Shown here in pieces: positions 39,986-50,437 of a stretch of 64,000 bases of DNA. The notes under the pieces are model-generated. The model made no database searches and was not told the DNA's origin. It saw nothing but the letters and a program-made list of their open reading frames with translations. The stretch lies in contig JAEPRB010000061.1 in NCBI GenBank assembly GCA_016758965.1, forward strand, positions 1 through 64,000, given 5' to 3'. Source of the DNA: Circinella minor (Eukaryota > Mucoromycota > Mucoromycetes > Mucorales > Lichtheimiaceae). Each line of letters begins with the position of its first letter. Positions within the stretch are counted from its first letter, which is position 1. The position numbers were made by a program, and so were the translations under genes.

Positions 39986-40389
39986 AATACAACACTCTCT
40001 GTGGCAAAATGGATGTCGAACAATATTATTTAGTTACTTCAACAATATAATTTGGTCATAGCTAGTTATTAGTTATAAGTTCCAACCCATATATAAAATA
40101 CAACAATAGAATAATCTCCATTTCGCTTCATTTCCTAATTGAGAACAATTAATTTTTTTTGCCTCATACATGTTATCCGGGCCAAAAAATCCAGTATTCT
40201 GCAACCTATGAACCATCCAATCATACCATGATCCTGAGATTATATCATAAACAAGGTTGGGACAACGATCATAAGTTTTTCGGACGATTTTCTTTTTCCC
40301 CACAACTCCTCAGGACTCTCTCACGTCTTTTTTCTTTACCTTTTTCCGGTTCTTTATAGATTTACCTATACAAAAATATATTTTTGATA
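39986..40389. other. Promoter region of the cyclodeaminase-family gene
   Basis: 404 bases. The last 90 are strongly pyrimidine-rich (TTTTTCCCC..., CTCTCTC) followed by TATA-like sequence directly before the ATG at 40390. A minus-strand open frame here (40073-40303) is not supported as a gene. Confidence 0.5.
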
Positions 40390-41515
40390 ATGTCATCCTC
40401 AATTCGTGTTTTATCTCAAAATGATATCAACAAGTTACTTGCTGTTGGTGATAGTAAGGCAGCTTTAGAAATGGTCGATTTAATGGCTACCACGTTTGCT
40501 GCATACACTGGTGCCCATGGTGACGCAGAAAAACAAAAGCGTGCTCAAGCACCTCAGCGTATTGGCGTTGAAACTGATTCCCACAAGGTTTTGTTCATGC
40601 CTTCAAGATTAAATACTACTACTTCCATCAAGGTTGTTAGTGTACCCCTTGGTGATAGCAAGGGTGGTTTGCCCGGTACAATTCTTGTTTTGGATGAAGC
40701 TACGGGTGGTCTTTCTACCGTCATGAATGGTGCCGTTTTGACTGCTGTTCGTACTGCTGCTGGTAAGAGAAATGGGACACTTCAAAATCACTATAAAACA
40801 CCAAAATTATAGTAATAGAACCTTATGGAAAGAAAAAAAAGACTTTAAAACACTAATAAAAATCTTTTACATAGGCTCAGCAGTGGCTACTAAATATTAT
40901 GCAAAGGAAGATGCTAAAACATTACTTGTGCTTGGCGCAGGAGCACAAGGTCGTTCTCATATTGATATGATGGTTGCTGTTCGTCCTACAATTGAAAAAG
41001 TCACCATTTGGAACCGGGGACAAGAACGTCGGGATAAGTTAGTTCGGGAGATTCAGGCGGCTTATCCAAAGTTGACAGTTTATGGTGTTGGTAACGAGGG
41101 TGATGGATTAGCTTCTGCTGCTCGTGATGCTGATATTGTTTGTACTTGTACCAATGCTACGGAACCTATCTTGCATGGCGAATGGCTAAAATCTGATGTT
41201 CATTTGAATTGTGTTGGTTCCTATCGTTTGGATATGCATGAAATTGATGCTCAATGTGTCAAACAAACCGAGAAAATCCTTGTTGACTCGATAGAGGCTT
41301 GTACCCATGAATCGGGTGAACTCGTCGCATCTTCCAGTCCCAAAAATTGGATTGAAATGGGACAAGTCATTAATGAAAATCAAGATACAAAGGCTGATCA
41401 AACCAAACGTACTTTGTTTAAGAGCGTTGGTATTAGTGTTCAAGATAGTGCTATTGCCGGTTTGATGGCAAAGCGCGGTGTTGAATCCAACTTGGGTTCA
41501 GTTGTTCCTTATTAG
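40390..41515 (+). CDS. Ornithine cyclodeaminase/mu-crystallin-family protein, 2 exons
   Basis: NAD(P)-binding enzyme family that includes ornithine cyclodeaminase (ornithine to proline plus ammonia), ketimine reductase (mu-crystallin) and alanine dehydrogenase of archaea. Exons 40390-40762 and 40875-41515; 337 aa, the normal length. The N-terminal part has the substrate-region motif KVVSVPLGDSKGGLPG and RTAAGSAVAT. The Rossmann dinucleotide motif is LGAGAQGRSH. Later come CTCTNATEPIL, NCVGSYRLDMHEID and FKSVGISVQDSAIAG, all hallmarks of the family. Start chosen at ATG 40390 after the CT-rich leader. Which substrate it uses cannot be decided: the family shows mixed activities. No lesion seen. 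The ODC-like gene 20 kb away also concerns ornithine, but distance and strand give no sign of a cluster. Confidence 0.9.
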
Positions 41516-41572
41516 ATTTTGAAAAAACAAAACAAATAGAAAATAAAAATAAAAATAAAAAAAATTACAATA

Positions 41573-41807
41573 GGGTGTCTCAAACATCTACATTCTAATA
41601 AAAAATAATCATCTAATGTATTTTTTTTATATATAAATCCATGAATAGCTATATAGACTCATAACAATATAGTTTTAAACATAGAATATCTTTATACTTA
41701 AAAAAAATATTATTATACGAATATTCGTGATATTCATGCTTTTTACACCGACTTTTGAAAAGTAAATATTGAAAATTTGCAAAAAAAATTTGATGCTTGA
41801 GACACCC
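41573..41807. mobile_element. MITE with TA target duplication (Tc1/mariner-like)
   Basis: Begins GGGTGTCTCAAACATC at 41573 and ends with the reverse complement GATGCTTGAGACACCC at 41807 (15 of 16 match). Both outer ends are flanked by TA, the usual Tc1/mariner target duplication. 235 bases, AT-rich inside, no open frame. It sits 57 bases after the stop of the cyclodeaminase-family gene, so it may supply part of the 3' UTR or the poly(A) site. Confidence 0.8.
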
Positions 41808-41809
41808 TA

Positions 41810-43004
41810 ATATATATACAACTTTTATTTTAAAAAAAAAAAACTTTTTCTCTACTACATATAAATATTCCCTTCACGTTTTCTATATAAATATCATTGT
41901 TTTAACTTGCTTGTATCTTGATATCTGTTCAATAAAAAAATCAAATTAGTCTTATAGCTCAAGTTTCCATTTTCTGTATAAACAAGCCCCATCATACACA
42001 CAAAATTGGTTTGAAAACAAAAAAGAATTTCAGCGTAAACAGTTAACATCAATGTACTTTTTCTTAAAGTATCAGTGCTTGACTCTATGTAATAACAATC
42101 TCATCATATTCTTTTTTTTTTCTTTGTTCCAAACCAACACTTATTTTTCTCTACCTCTCACGAATCTTTTGAAGAATTAAAAAAGTAATTGTTGCGAGGA
42201 CAACTAAAAAAGAAAAAAAAAATTAGAAAAAAAAATTACCTTAAGCGAAAAAGCCGTATCAAGAATGTTGTTGTCAACGCGACCGAAACTTAAATGCTGC
42301 AAGTTGAAAAAAATTTTTCGCATATGACTGGTTTCTTGATTTATCGGCTAATCTATTTTCATTCATCTAATTGCTTTTCCCTCCTTTTCCCGCATATGCT
42401 TTTTAACTCCTACTATAAAACAACTGGTATAGACAATTGTCATATCAACCCTTATTAACTTACTATCCATAAGAACAAACTTCACCGGAAAATCAAAACG
42501 AAACAAATAAAGCAAGAATAGCTAGATAGTTATTCGCTGTTAATTTTAATTATTTATGAATATGGTTAAATGAAATGTAAATGTATATTTAACTATCTAC
42601 TGGTGTGTTGTTCCTGCATCCTTCGATCATGATTCTCATGATGTTTAGCCAATTATGATTTTTCTAAAATGACGAATATTTATAATAAAAATGTTCATTT
42701 CAAATAAGAAAATAAAAATATATATGCGGTAAAAATAATAATATAAACCCTAAACATATCAGAAATAAAAGAAATGTAATATATGCTATGTGTACTATGT
42801 AATAATGGAAAACGAAAAATTAAGTAGAATGAACATCCAAAGCTATTTGATGTTTGTAGGTTAAAAAAAGGAACGAGAAATTTGTGGTTAATAGAAGAAA
42901 AAGAGGTAAAGAAAAGTGTGTATGAAAGAGAGAAGTAATAAATGCTCGTTTGAAGTAGTTGCAATATGTGAAGTGAGAGTGAGGAGACTAACTGTTGTGT
43001 TTTT
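41810..43004. other. Intergenic, no supported gene
   Basis: 1.2 kb between the MITE and the 3' end of the minus-strand RNase H-like gene. AT-rich with T runs. No coding signal. Confidence 0.5.
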
Positions 43005-44494
43005 TCAGTGGGTACGAGTTTTTCGAGTAAAGGGTGACATAAGTATATCAAGGAGATTCCTTGCTAAACCACCTGCTGGTTTCCAAGAAGAGCCAGAGGG
43101 CGTAACAGTATCAGAAGATGCTGACGCATCAAGCGAATCTTTTGCGATTCCATCATGATCTTCATCACTGGATTTTTGTTGCACTTCCTCTGTTGATCCA
43201 CCTATTTTTAGTGAATCAGTATCCTTTTCAAGTCCATCAGGATTATAAACTGTCTTGTTTTCTTTTGATTCTTCTTTTTGCACCACTTCTTTTGCTCTGT
43301 TATTGTCTTGTTGCTATCCAAACGATTATTATTCTGTCATTTTTTTTCTATTGTCATAAACCTCCGTTTGCGTAACATTTACTCCCCCAAACCCCACACA
43401 TTTTTTATCCGGTCATCATTGTATTATTACCTTGACGACGACATACTCCTGAGCTTCTTGAAGCTGGCTACTTGTTGTTGCTAGTGTATGAAGCTGTTTA
43501 TATAAAGTATTATAAGCATGTGTGTGAGACAAATCATATAAACAATTTTATGGAGTCCTATTCTTTCAAATGATTAATAGCTGTTTCTTTGTTAGCTTAC
43601 GATAACAGTTGATCCACTTCGTTGACTAATCATCTCATTAAGTTTTTCTCGTAATGAATTGCGATTCTCATCTAGATAAAAAAGAAGCTCATCTCGTTTA
43701 GTATTTTAACTCGCCGAGCCTTACTGCTATTGGTTTATTTTTTCAGATAAACATTTCCCATTTTTTTTCTTACCTGTACATAAACCATGACAGTCCGTAT
43801 AAATAAATACAGGTTTCGTATCATTATTACATCTTTCAACTGCTTGTATAGCAGCCTATTATTATTATTATATTTATATATGTGTAAGAAAATATCTTTT
43901 TGCTTCATAAATGATTAAAAATATGAGAAAAATTAGTTTCCTATATATTATGATTATATTTACCCAAACGCAAGCATCTTCTAAACTATACAACTCTGGT
44001 TCTAGTTCAGGTACACCGATCCAGTTACGTGCATCGGCAACTGTTCCATAATAGAGACCAACCTTGTTTGTTGAATCACTAGCACCAATCCATACATGTG
44101 TCTCTTCAATTGATGATACGTCCACATCCATTTTCTACATACCGACATTATATATGTAAATGAACGTAATGCATTACAAAGCAATTTCTTTCATAATACT
44201 TTACCTCGTCCATTTTTCGAGCTACGATACCACTTGCCTTTTTCTCAGGCTTCTTTGAAGATTCAGCTTCTATTATTATTTTATAGCAATAATATATTAA
44301 TAAAATTATACATATACATATATATATATAGGTAGGTAGGTAGATATAAAAATAAATAAATAACAATAACCTTTTATCTTTTTTGCAGGTGGAAGTGAAG
44401 TAGAAACATCTTGTTCTTCTTCCGGAAGAGAAGTTTTTTCCATTAAAGGTTCATCTCTCTTGCGTTTTTGCTGTCTAGTTGCTGAACGAGCCAT
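43005..44494 (-). CDS. RNase H-like-fold protein with disordered ends, 7 exons
   Basis: Minus-strand exons 44494-44371, 44269-44205, 44134-43964, 43855-43774, 43671-43601, 43493-43431, 43313-43005; 294 aa. The N-terminus is basic with a nuclear-signal-like RQQKRKR and PAKKIK. The middle reads HVWIGASDSTNKVGLYYG, WIGVPE, YSLEDACVWAAIQAVERC and PVFIYTDCHG, which follows the RNase H order: strand with GxYxG, helix with the catalytic Glu, strand ending Y-T-D. Where RNase H1 has T-D-G-S at the first strand, this has I-G-A-S, so the first catalytic Asp seems absent, and I cannot find the final catalytic residue. The rest is Ser/Glu/Lys-rich and ends in a basic helix-like stretch. The exon 1 donor is weak (GTTATT). 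It may bind nucleic acid without cutting it, or the alignment of strand 1 may be off. Confidence 0.6.
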
Positions 44495-46471
44495 AATTAT
44501 TCCAAATAGCTTCTAATACAAACTTGTAAAAAAATCAAATATACCTTATTATTTTAAGGAGCAAAAAAAAAAGAGCAAAAGGGAAGAAGAAATGAATTCC
44601 ACCTGTTTTGAGTTGCGGAGCCGATAAAAATTGTGCCCTTATTAAATAAATAAGAAGTGAATATATGCTTTTCGAGTTTGTATAACGTTTGCAAGGTTAC
44701 ACATCTAAATAGGAAAGATCTTTGGTGCGTTTTCAACAAAATCGAGCCACGTAGCACTTTTTTTAATTGCATTTCCTATTCTAAAACACTATCCTGCATT
44801 TAAAAACATGGTAGCCCCTTCCTTCACTTAACAACATTACTATATATTAACAAGATGAATATACCTCCAATAATAATAATTATTTCAGAAAGACCCGTCC
44901 TTTAGTAAGATATTTATTTCTTAGCCACATGAAAAGACCCTTTCATTGTTGATTACAGTGTGAACTTTTTTATTTTCAGAAAATCATCCGTTTCCTTCCT
45001 CCCCACTCTTTTCTACTCATGCATAACAAGATCTCTGGCTGCATAAAAAACGTGACTGTATCATCGATGACAACAGAACGTACCAATACAAAAGTATGAA
45101 TTGTAATTAGTAGCGAATAAAATTACATTTTATTATTCTCATCATTATAATAGTAATTATGTGGCGCTTTATGATGAACAATTAGCTTACTCTACTACTT
45201 TAATGATGAGCCGTTTATTTTATTTGTCCCTTTTTTTTGTACCTCAATATAAACAAAACCATTTTTATCAACCATTGCAATTAACAATGACAATAGATCC
45301 TACCAGCTTTAGCTTTGTGTCGCAAAGATAATACTTCCTTCACATGTATAAAGTTAGAAAAACTTATATTTATGCATGAAACCTTAATTCACATCAAAAA
45401 GCAAGACTTTTTGATTCAATTCATCCATATTGAAGCCCGTTCTTCTGACTTTTGCCTCTTTAAATCCAAGTTCATCTTGTAAAAAAATAAAGCTAATTTA
45501 CCATATCACTCCCTGAAAATTAGATTATTCTATAAAGTTCCAATAATTTAACGAACTATTTTAAAAGATTTTCAAGTTATACGTTTTCATTTCTTGTGAA
45601 ATTAATAAATCAAAAGATGAGGAGACATTCTTTACTGACAGCGAAACAAGCAAGGGATCTAAATATAACTTAACCAGATTGATCGCTTTGAATTCAATCG
45701 CTGGTATTCTACTACTAGTTTCAGCCACGCGATATATGATAGGCACTCTTACTAAATTTAACACTATTACTGGTATTCTGTCATCTTGTTAACAATCGCT
45801 TTTTTCTTAACAGATACTCCAGTTTCATTTTATAAAATATAAAATAAAACAAGATATGATATGATATAAGAAAAAATGTGCGTCTTCTCTCCTTCTATGC
45901 AGAACAGAAAGATTCCCGCGGCTATTAATATTGCGCGTTTATAATATAAACCACCCTCATCTGTTGTTTTGACGATAACTAGTTTCTGCTGCTTGAATAT
46001 GGTTTCAGATTTAATAAAAAAAAATTGTATAGAAAAAGCAGTTTGAAGAATGATGTGCCAAGCTGAACCAAAATAAAACATAACTGTAAAAGGTGAGAGA
46101 AAAAAAAGAAGCACTGCACTCTTTTTTAGCTACTTTTTTTATGGTTACACATAAAGTTAGTAAGCAGGGACAATTACTATGATTGGTTAATTGGATATCT
46201 AATACATGTTTCGTACAATTCGGGATTTTTAAGACCGATAACCATTTATAACCAGTAGTCAAGTTGCTTATTCATTTTTTAATTATGATACTATGCTTAT
46301 TTGCGGGGATGCATGATTATAAAAAGTTGACTACGTTTTTTCTCAGAGCGTTAGGAGAAGCATATAAAAAGAGGAGTGCAATTCTTCTTCTTTTATCTTT
46401 TTCTCAACTCACGAAACTTTTTTTACTTTTTTCAGTTTTTTTTTCTCACCTCACAAAAGAGAATTTTTAAA
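44495..46471. other. Divergent promoter region of RNase H-like and peroxidase genes
   Basis: Two kilobases. A minus-strand stretch 45386-45790 has coding-like open segments (45561-45790; 45386-45480) but I could not join them with proper splice phases. The peroxidase promoter lies at the right end. Confidence 0.45.
46363..46370 (+). promoter_or_regulatory. TATA box of cytochrome c peroxidase gene
   Basis: TATAAAAA about 105 bases before the ATG, followed by a pyrimidine-rich leader (46380-46450), a usual fungal arrangement. Confidence 0.6.
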
Positions 46472-47171
46472 ATGTCATCGGCTCTTCGTCCTCTCCTTCC
46501 ACGCTTTGGTGCGCGAGCAGCCGTCAGTGTGTCAACTCCTCGCGTTACCTCTCGAGTTCCCATGGTCACTAACAACATTTATCGTGGCTATTCAACCAAC
46601 AGTGATGCCAAAAAGTCGGGCAACGGCACTTTATTATTTTTAGGTAATAACATAAAGTAGATTGGAAAAGCTTTACATCAAAAACTATTGTAGGGGAAAG
46701 TGATTTTATGAGCGAGAAAAATAAAAAGGTCTATGATGATGAATGTCTATTAAAAGCTAATTTCTATATATAATATATAATAGGTTTGGCTGCATTGGGT
46801 GGTGCCGGTGGATATTATTATCATAATTCTACCCAATCTATTAAGACTCCTTCTATTACTGAAGCAAAAACCAAGAGTGTTGATTATAACCAAGTCTACA
46901 AGGACATTGCCGAACTTTTAGACGAGGATTCTGAGTATGTTTCATGTGATGCACACACGCGTTCAATCTGTTCCCAAAGCTTCATGGGAAAATAGTTCTT
47001 GCGTTTAATAGAGTCGTTCCTTGGCTAATCAATATTTTTGCTTATAATATAGTTATGACGATGGCTCTTATGGCCCCGTTCTTGTACGTCTTGCTTGGCA
47101 CGCATCTGGTACCTATGACAAGGATACCAAGACTGGAGGTAGCAACGGTGCCACTATGCGTATGTATTATC

Positions 47172-47202
<31 letters not shown>

Positions 47203-48191
47203 GGACGAGAGAAAAGGTGATGGGTATGTCCGTGTGTGTATGTGCTGTTTTTATTTTCTTCATTTTGGATTTATAATCGACAAGAACCAACGTATCCATA
47301 TTTTTTTTATAAAATTAACAGGTTTCAAACCCGAATCCACTCATGGTGCCAATAATGGCCTGGCCATAGCACGCGACTTACTTGAAAAGATTCACGCAAA
47401 GTATCCCAACATCAGTTATGGTGATCTGTGGACTTTGGCCGGTGTTTGTGCAATCCAAGAATTGGTAACCCAACGATTTTTCTTTTTCATTATTTTGAAT
47501 AAAATTACAAGCTATTTTCTCACACACGTAACATAACACGCAAAAAAACAATATTTATATAGGGCGGTCCTACTATTCCATGGAGACCTGGCCGTCAAGA
47601 TGCTATTTCTGCTCAGTCATGTACACCTGATGGTCGCTTACCTGATGCTACAAAGAAAGAAGATCATGCTCGTCATATCTTCTACAGAATGGTAAATATA
47701 TTAAGGTTACACAATCCCATGCCGAATCCCGGATTAAAAATAAAAATTTATTAATACAAGAGAAAACTCCACATGTTTATAATTTATATATTAAGGGCTT
47801 CAATGATCAAGAAATTGTTGCCTTGCTTGGTGGTCACTCATTAGGCCGTTGCCATCCAGATCGTAGTGGATTCGTTGGTCCATGGCAAGAAGCCCCTACC
47901 ATGTTTACTAACGAGTATTATAAAGCCCTTGCTGAACGTAAATGGATTAAGAAGGATTTGGATAATGGTGGTTGGCAATATGTCGACAAGAACAACACGG
48001 ATGTCATGATGTTACCTATCGAACTCGACATGTATCATGACAAGGGATTCAAGAAATACTTTGATCTATATGCTAAGGATGAAAACAAGTTCTTTGAAGA
48101 CTTTGCAAAGGCATTCAAAAAACTTATCGAATTGGGTGTTCCTTTCAAGGGTGATGAAAAGGTTTATGTCTTCCCCAAGACTACTGAATAA
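46472..48191 (+). CDS. Mitochondrial cytochrome c peroxidase, 6 exons
   Basis: Reduces hydrogen peroxide to water with electrons from cytochrome c in the intermembrane space. Exons 46472-46643, 46784-46934, 47053-47159, 47322-47464, 47563-47691, 47796-48191; 365 aa. The first ~45 residues are Arg/Ser-rich (mitochondrial presequence), then a hydrophobic Gly-rich segment ([17 protein letters not shown]), the bipartite signal usual for this enzyme. Distal haem site R120, W123, H124 ([10 protein letters not shown]); proximal H248 (GGHSLGRCH); radical-site W264 (GPW), spaced 16 from H248 as in yeast H175 and W191. The Asp that bonds the proximal His in yeast (D235, in MLPTD) is Glu here (E310, in MLPIE). 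The 3' half keeps [13 protein letters not shown]. Intron 3 contains a 25-A tract at 47178-47202. The TATA box is at 46363. Functional by every other sign. Confidence 0.95.
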
Positions 48192-49291
48192 ATAAATATA
48201 TATATATATATATATATCCATATAATAATTTACGCTTTTTTCTTTTCTGTTATCAGCTTTTTCTCTTTTATTTTTCTATATATTACTTTATCTTTTCTCC
48301 CACAAAAAAAAAGAATATATATATATGTAAAATAAAACATAGGCATGCTTTTTAGAAACTAAAATATTTCAATATAGCTATCTACAAAATATGAAAAAAA
48401 TAAGTTTTTTTTAGTATTTTTATTTTTTGACAGGGTGTAATCCGAGTTAAAACCTACTATCGACATAGTAGACTCGACTCTGACATATATTAGTAAGTTG
48501 TGGCTGATATATACACATCAGCCATTGTATAGCCATTTCTGACTATCAGCGCTATATTATGATAAAATAATGCTTCTTGTTAAATCCAGTACACCTGTAA
48601 TGAATAGGTTCTATGTACTGTGTTGGTATCTTATTTTTGATTTCAGAGTTAAATTACTCTAATCTAACGAGATCCGTTCCATACACTATATAAATAGAAA
48701 GTGTAAAAACCGTGCTATGTTGATACTTGAAATATTATTAGTGCATAAAACAACGGCATGAACTGCGCTCCACTCCCTAGTTTCAATTCACAATTATCAC
48801 AGTACGTATTAACTTATTATAACCAAATTGAAGGGAGCACGTTGTATTAATACTATGGTATTAAAAAGAAACTTTTAAGAAGAAAGGTTGCTTATTTATA
48901 CGTTAATTGATATGTCAATAAATAATAATGAAATAATGCATGACTGGGATGAGAGAATTGAAAATTTGATTGTGTGATACATCATGCAAGATATATACAC
49001 AAGAATGAATGTAATCACGGTTTATGACAGTCATTAATAACTAATAAATGCTGAAATCAAGAAAAAGTATAGCTTATTATTTAGATAGTAATATACATGT
49101 AATATTAAATATTATTTACTTATAGTTATAATGATAATAGAAAAGTACTTTGACAAATATTGATTGCTTTTTAAAAAGAATATTTAAACATAACAATATA
49201 GTCAGAAGAATTACAATTTGATTTGAGTACAACAGTTGGATTATAGATAACCGGATGGATTACTATATGGAATTAAAACAAAGCTAAAAAC
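48192..49291. other. Convergent intergenic region
   Basis: 1.1 kb between the peroxidase stop and the 3' end of the seven-helix protein gene. Begins with a (TA)n tract (48197-48216). A perfect 7-bp hairpin, CTACTAT-CGAC-ATAGTAG, lies at 48454-48471 within a larger CGAGT/ACTCG pairing. No gene found. Confidence 0.5.
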
Positions 49292-50437
49292 TTATTGATT
49301 TCCGTTAGTATTGTAATAACCAGTAGCTGCTTGTTGTTGTAATTGTACAATTGGATATTGTTGGTTAACTGGCTGTTGAGTAATAGGAAGCTGTACAATA
49401 ATAGGTTGTTGCTGCTGATACTGTCCTTGTTGAGAAAATTGGTGTTGTGGGATTTGCACAATTGGATACTGCAGTTGCTGATTCACTTGGGTGGAAGATC
49501 CTGTTGCTGGTGCTCCTGTGAACATCTGTGCTGGCTGTGATGATGGATAATATTGTTGCTGCTGAGTTACAGGAGCATAAGTGAAAATTTGCTGCGGATT
49601 ATTTGATGCTTGTTTAGGTTGTGAAGGCAAATATCGTGGAGAGACGTACAGGACGTAAATGAGGCCAAGAAGCCCTAATAATGCCTGAAGTATAAAGCTA
49701 ATCAATGTGGAGATCCATGTACATGAATACCCACTGCAACTTCCGTACATATCAATCAAGCCAGATGCTGTTCTGCCAGCATTCTCAATAACAAGAACAA
49801 AGGCATAACCCAACAGAATGTTAATACATGGGCGTAGTTGTTTATAGGCAAGAATCAGCTCCGCCACTATAAACACTACATAGCCCCAAACACCGAATTG
49901 AGTGAATCCTGCCAAGTCATATACTTGTGGATCGACAGTAGGCCCGGTATAAACATCAGTAAAACTCCAAGAGTTGGCGAATATTACACAGTAGGCAATA
50001 CTTATAATGGCAAAAATGACCGTATATAGATAGGCAACATAGATGGTGTATATAGCATATTTGGCACGAGTAGGAAGGGAATTTGTGGTGATGTTATTGT
50101 TATCATTCGTAATAGTCTCCCCATGGTTGTCTTGTTGATTATTAGTCTTTGTGGCTTTAGTTATTAACGTTCGACAGATTTCAAAAAAGAGACAATTTTG
50201 GAGGGGAATAAACATGTCGCTGAAAAAAGCACGCGTCATGGAAGTCGAAAAACCACCTGTAGCAAAACCTGTAATGGCTGCAAGATATGTGGAGTATTGA
50301 ATTAATATACATGCTGCGGCAAAAAATATAATAATATTACGTCCATAATATTGTCGTGAACGCACAAGCTGCACTACAGATCCAACCACCAAGGAAGAGC
50401 TAAGCGCAATAAAAACTGAGGAAAACGCGATATCCAT
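49292..50437 (-). CDS. Seven-helix membrane protein with Gln-rich tail, single exon
   Basis: I do not recognise a named family. 381 aa, intronless, in contrast to every neighbour. Seven hydrophobic segments lie roughly at residues 4-24, 33-54, 70-90, 124-150, 183-204, 207-224 and 243-267, with an Asn/Asp-rich loop between helices 3 and 4 (about 95-120). The C-terminal ~110 residues are Gln/Pro/Tyr-rich with repeated YPIVQ units (QLQYPIVQIPQ, QQYPIVQLQQ). The layout resembles a receptor or a fungal membrane sensor with a cytosolic prion-like tail; that is inference. ATG at 50437 starts immediately before helix 1. A decayed relative is at 52572-53515 on the same strand. Confidence 0.75.
   Translation of the reverse strand: MDIAFSSVFIALSSSLVVGSVVQLVRSRQYYGRNIIIFFAAACILIQYSTYLAAITGFATGGFSTSMTRAFFSDMFIPLQNCLFFEICRTLITKATKTNNQQDNHGETITNDNNNITTNSLPTRAKYAIYTIYVAYLYTVIFAIISIAYCVIFANSWSFTDVYTGPTVDPQVYDLAGFTQFGVWGYVVFIVAELILAYKQLRPCINILLGYAFVLVIENAGRTASGLIDMYGSCSGYSCTWISTLISFILQALLGLLGLIYVLYVSPRYLPSQPKQASNNPQQIFTYAPVTQQQQYYPSSQPAQMFTGAPATGSSTQVNQQLQYPIVQIPQHQFSQQGQYQQQQPIIVQLPITQQPVNQQYPIVQLQQQAATGYYNTNGNQ

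Noticed and set aside
40073..40303. 76-codon minus-strand open frame before the cyclodeaminase-family gene
   Set aside because: Overlaps the CT-rich promoter (whose complement gives the MGKKK start) and shows no family or splice partner.
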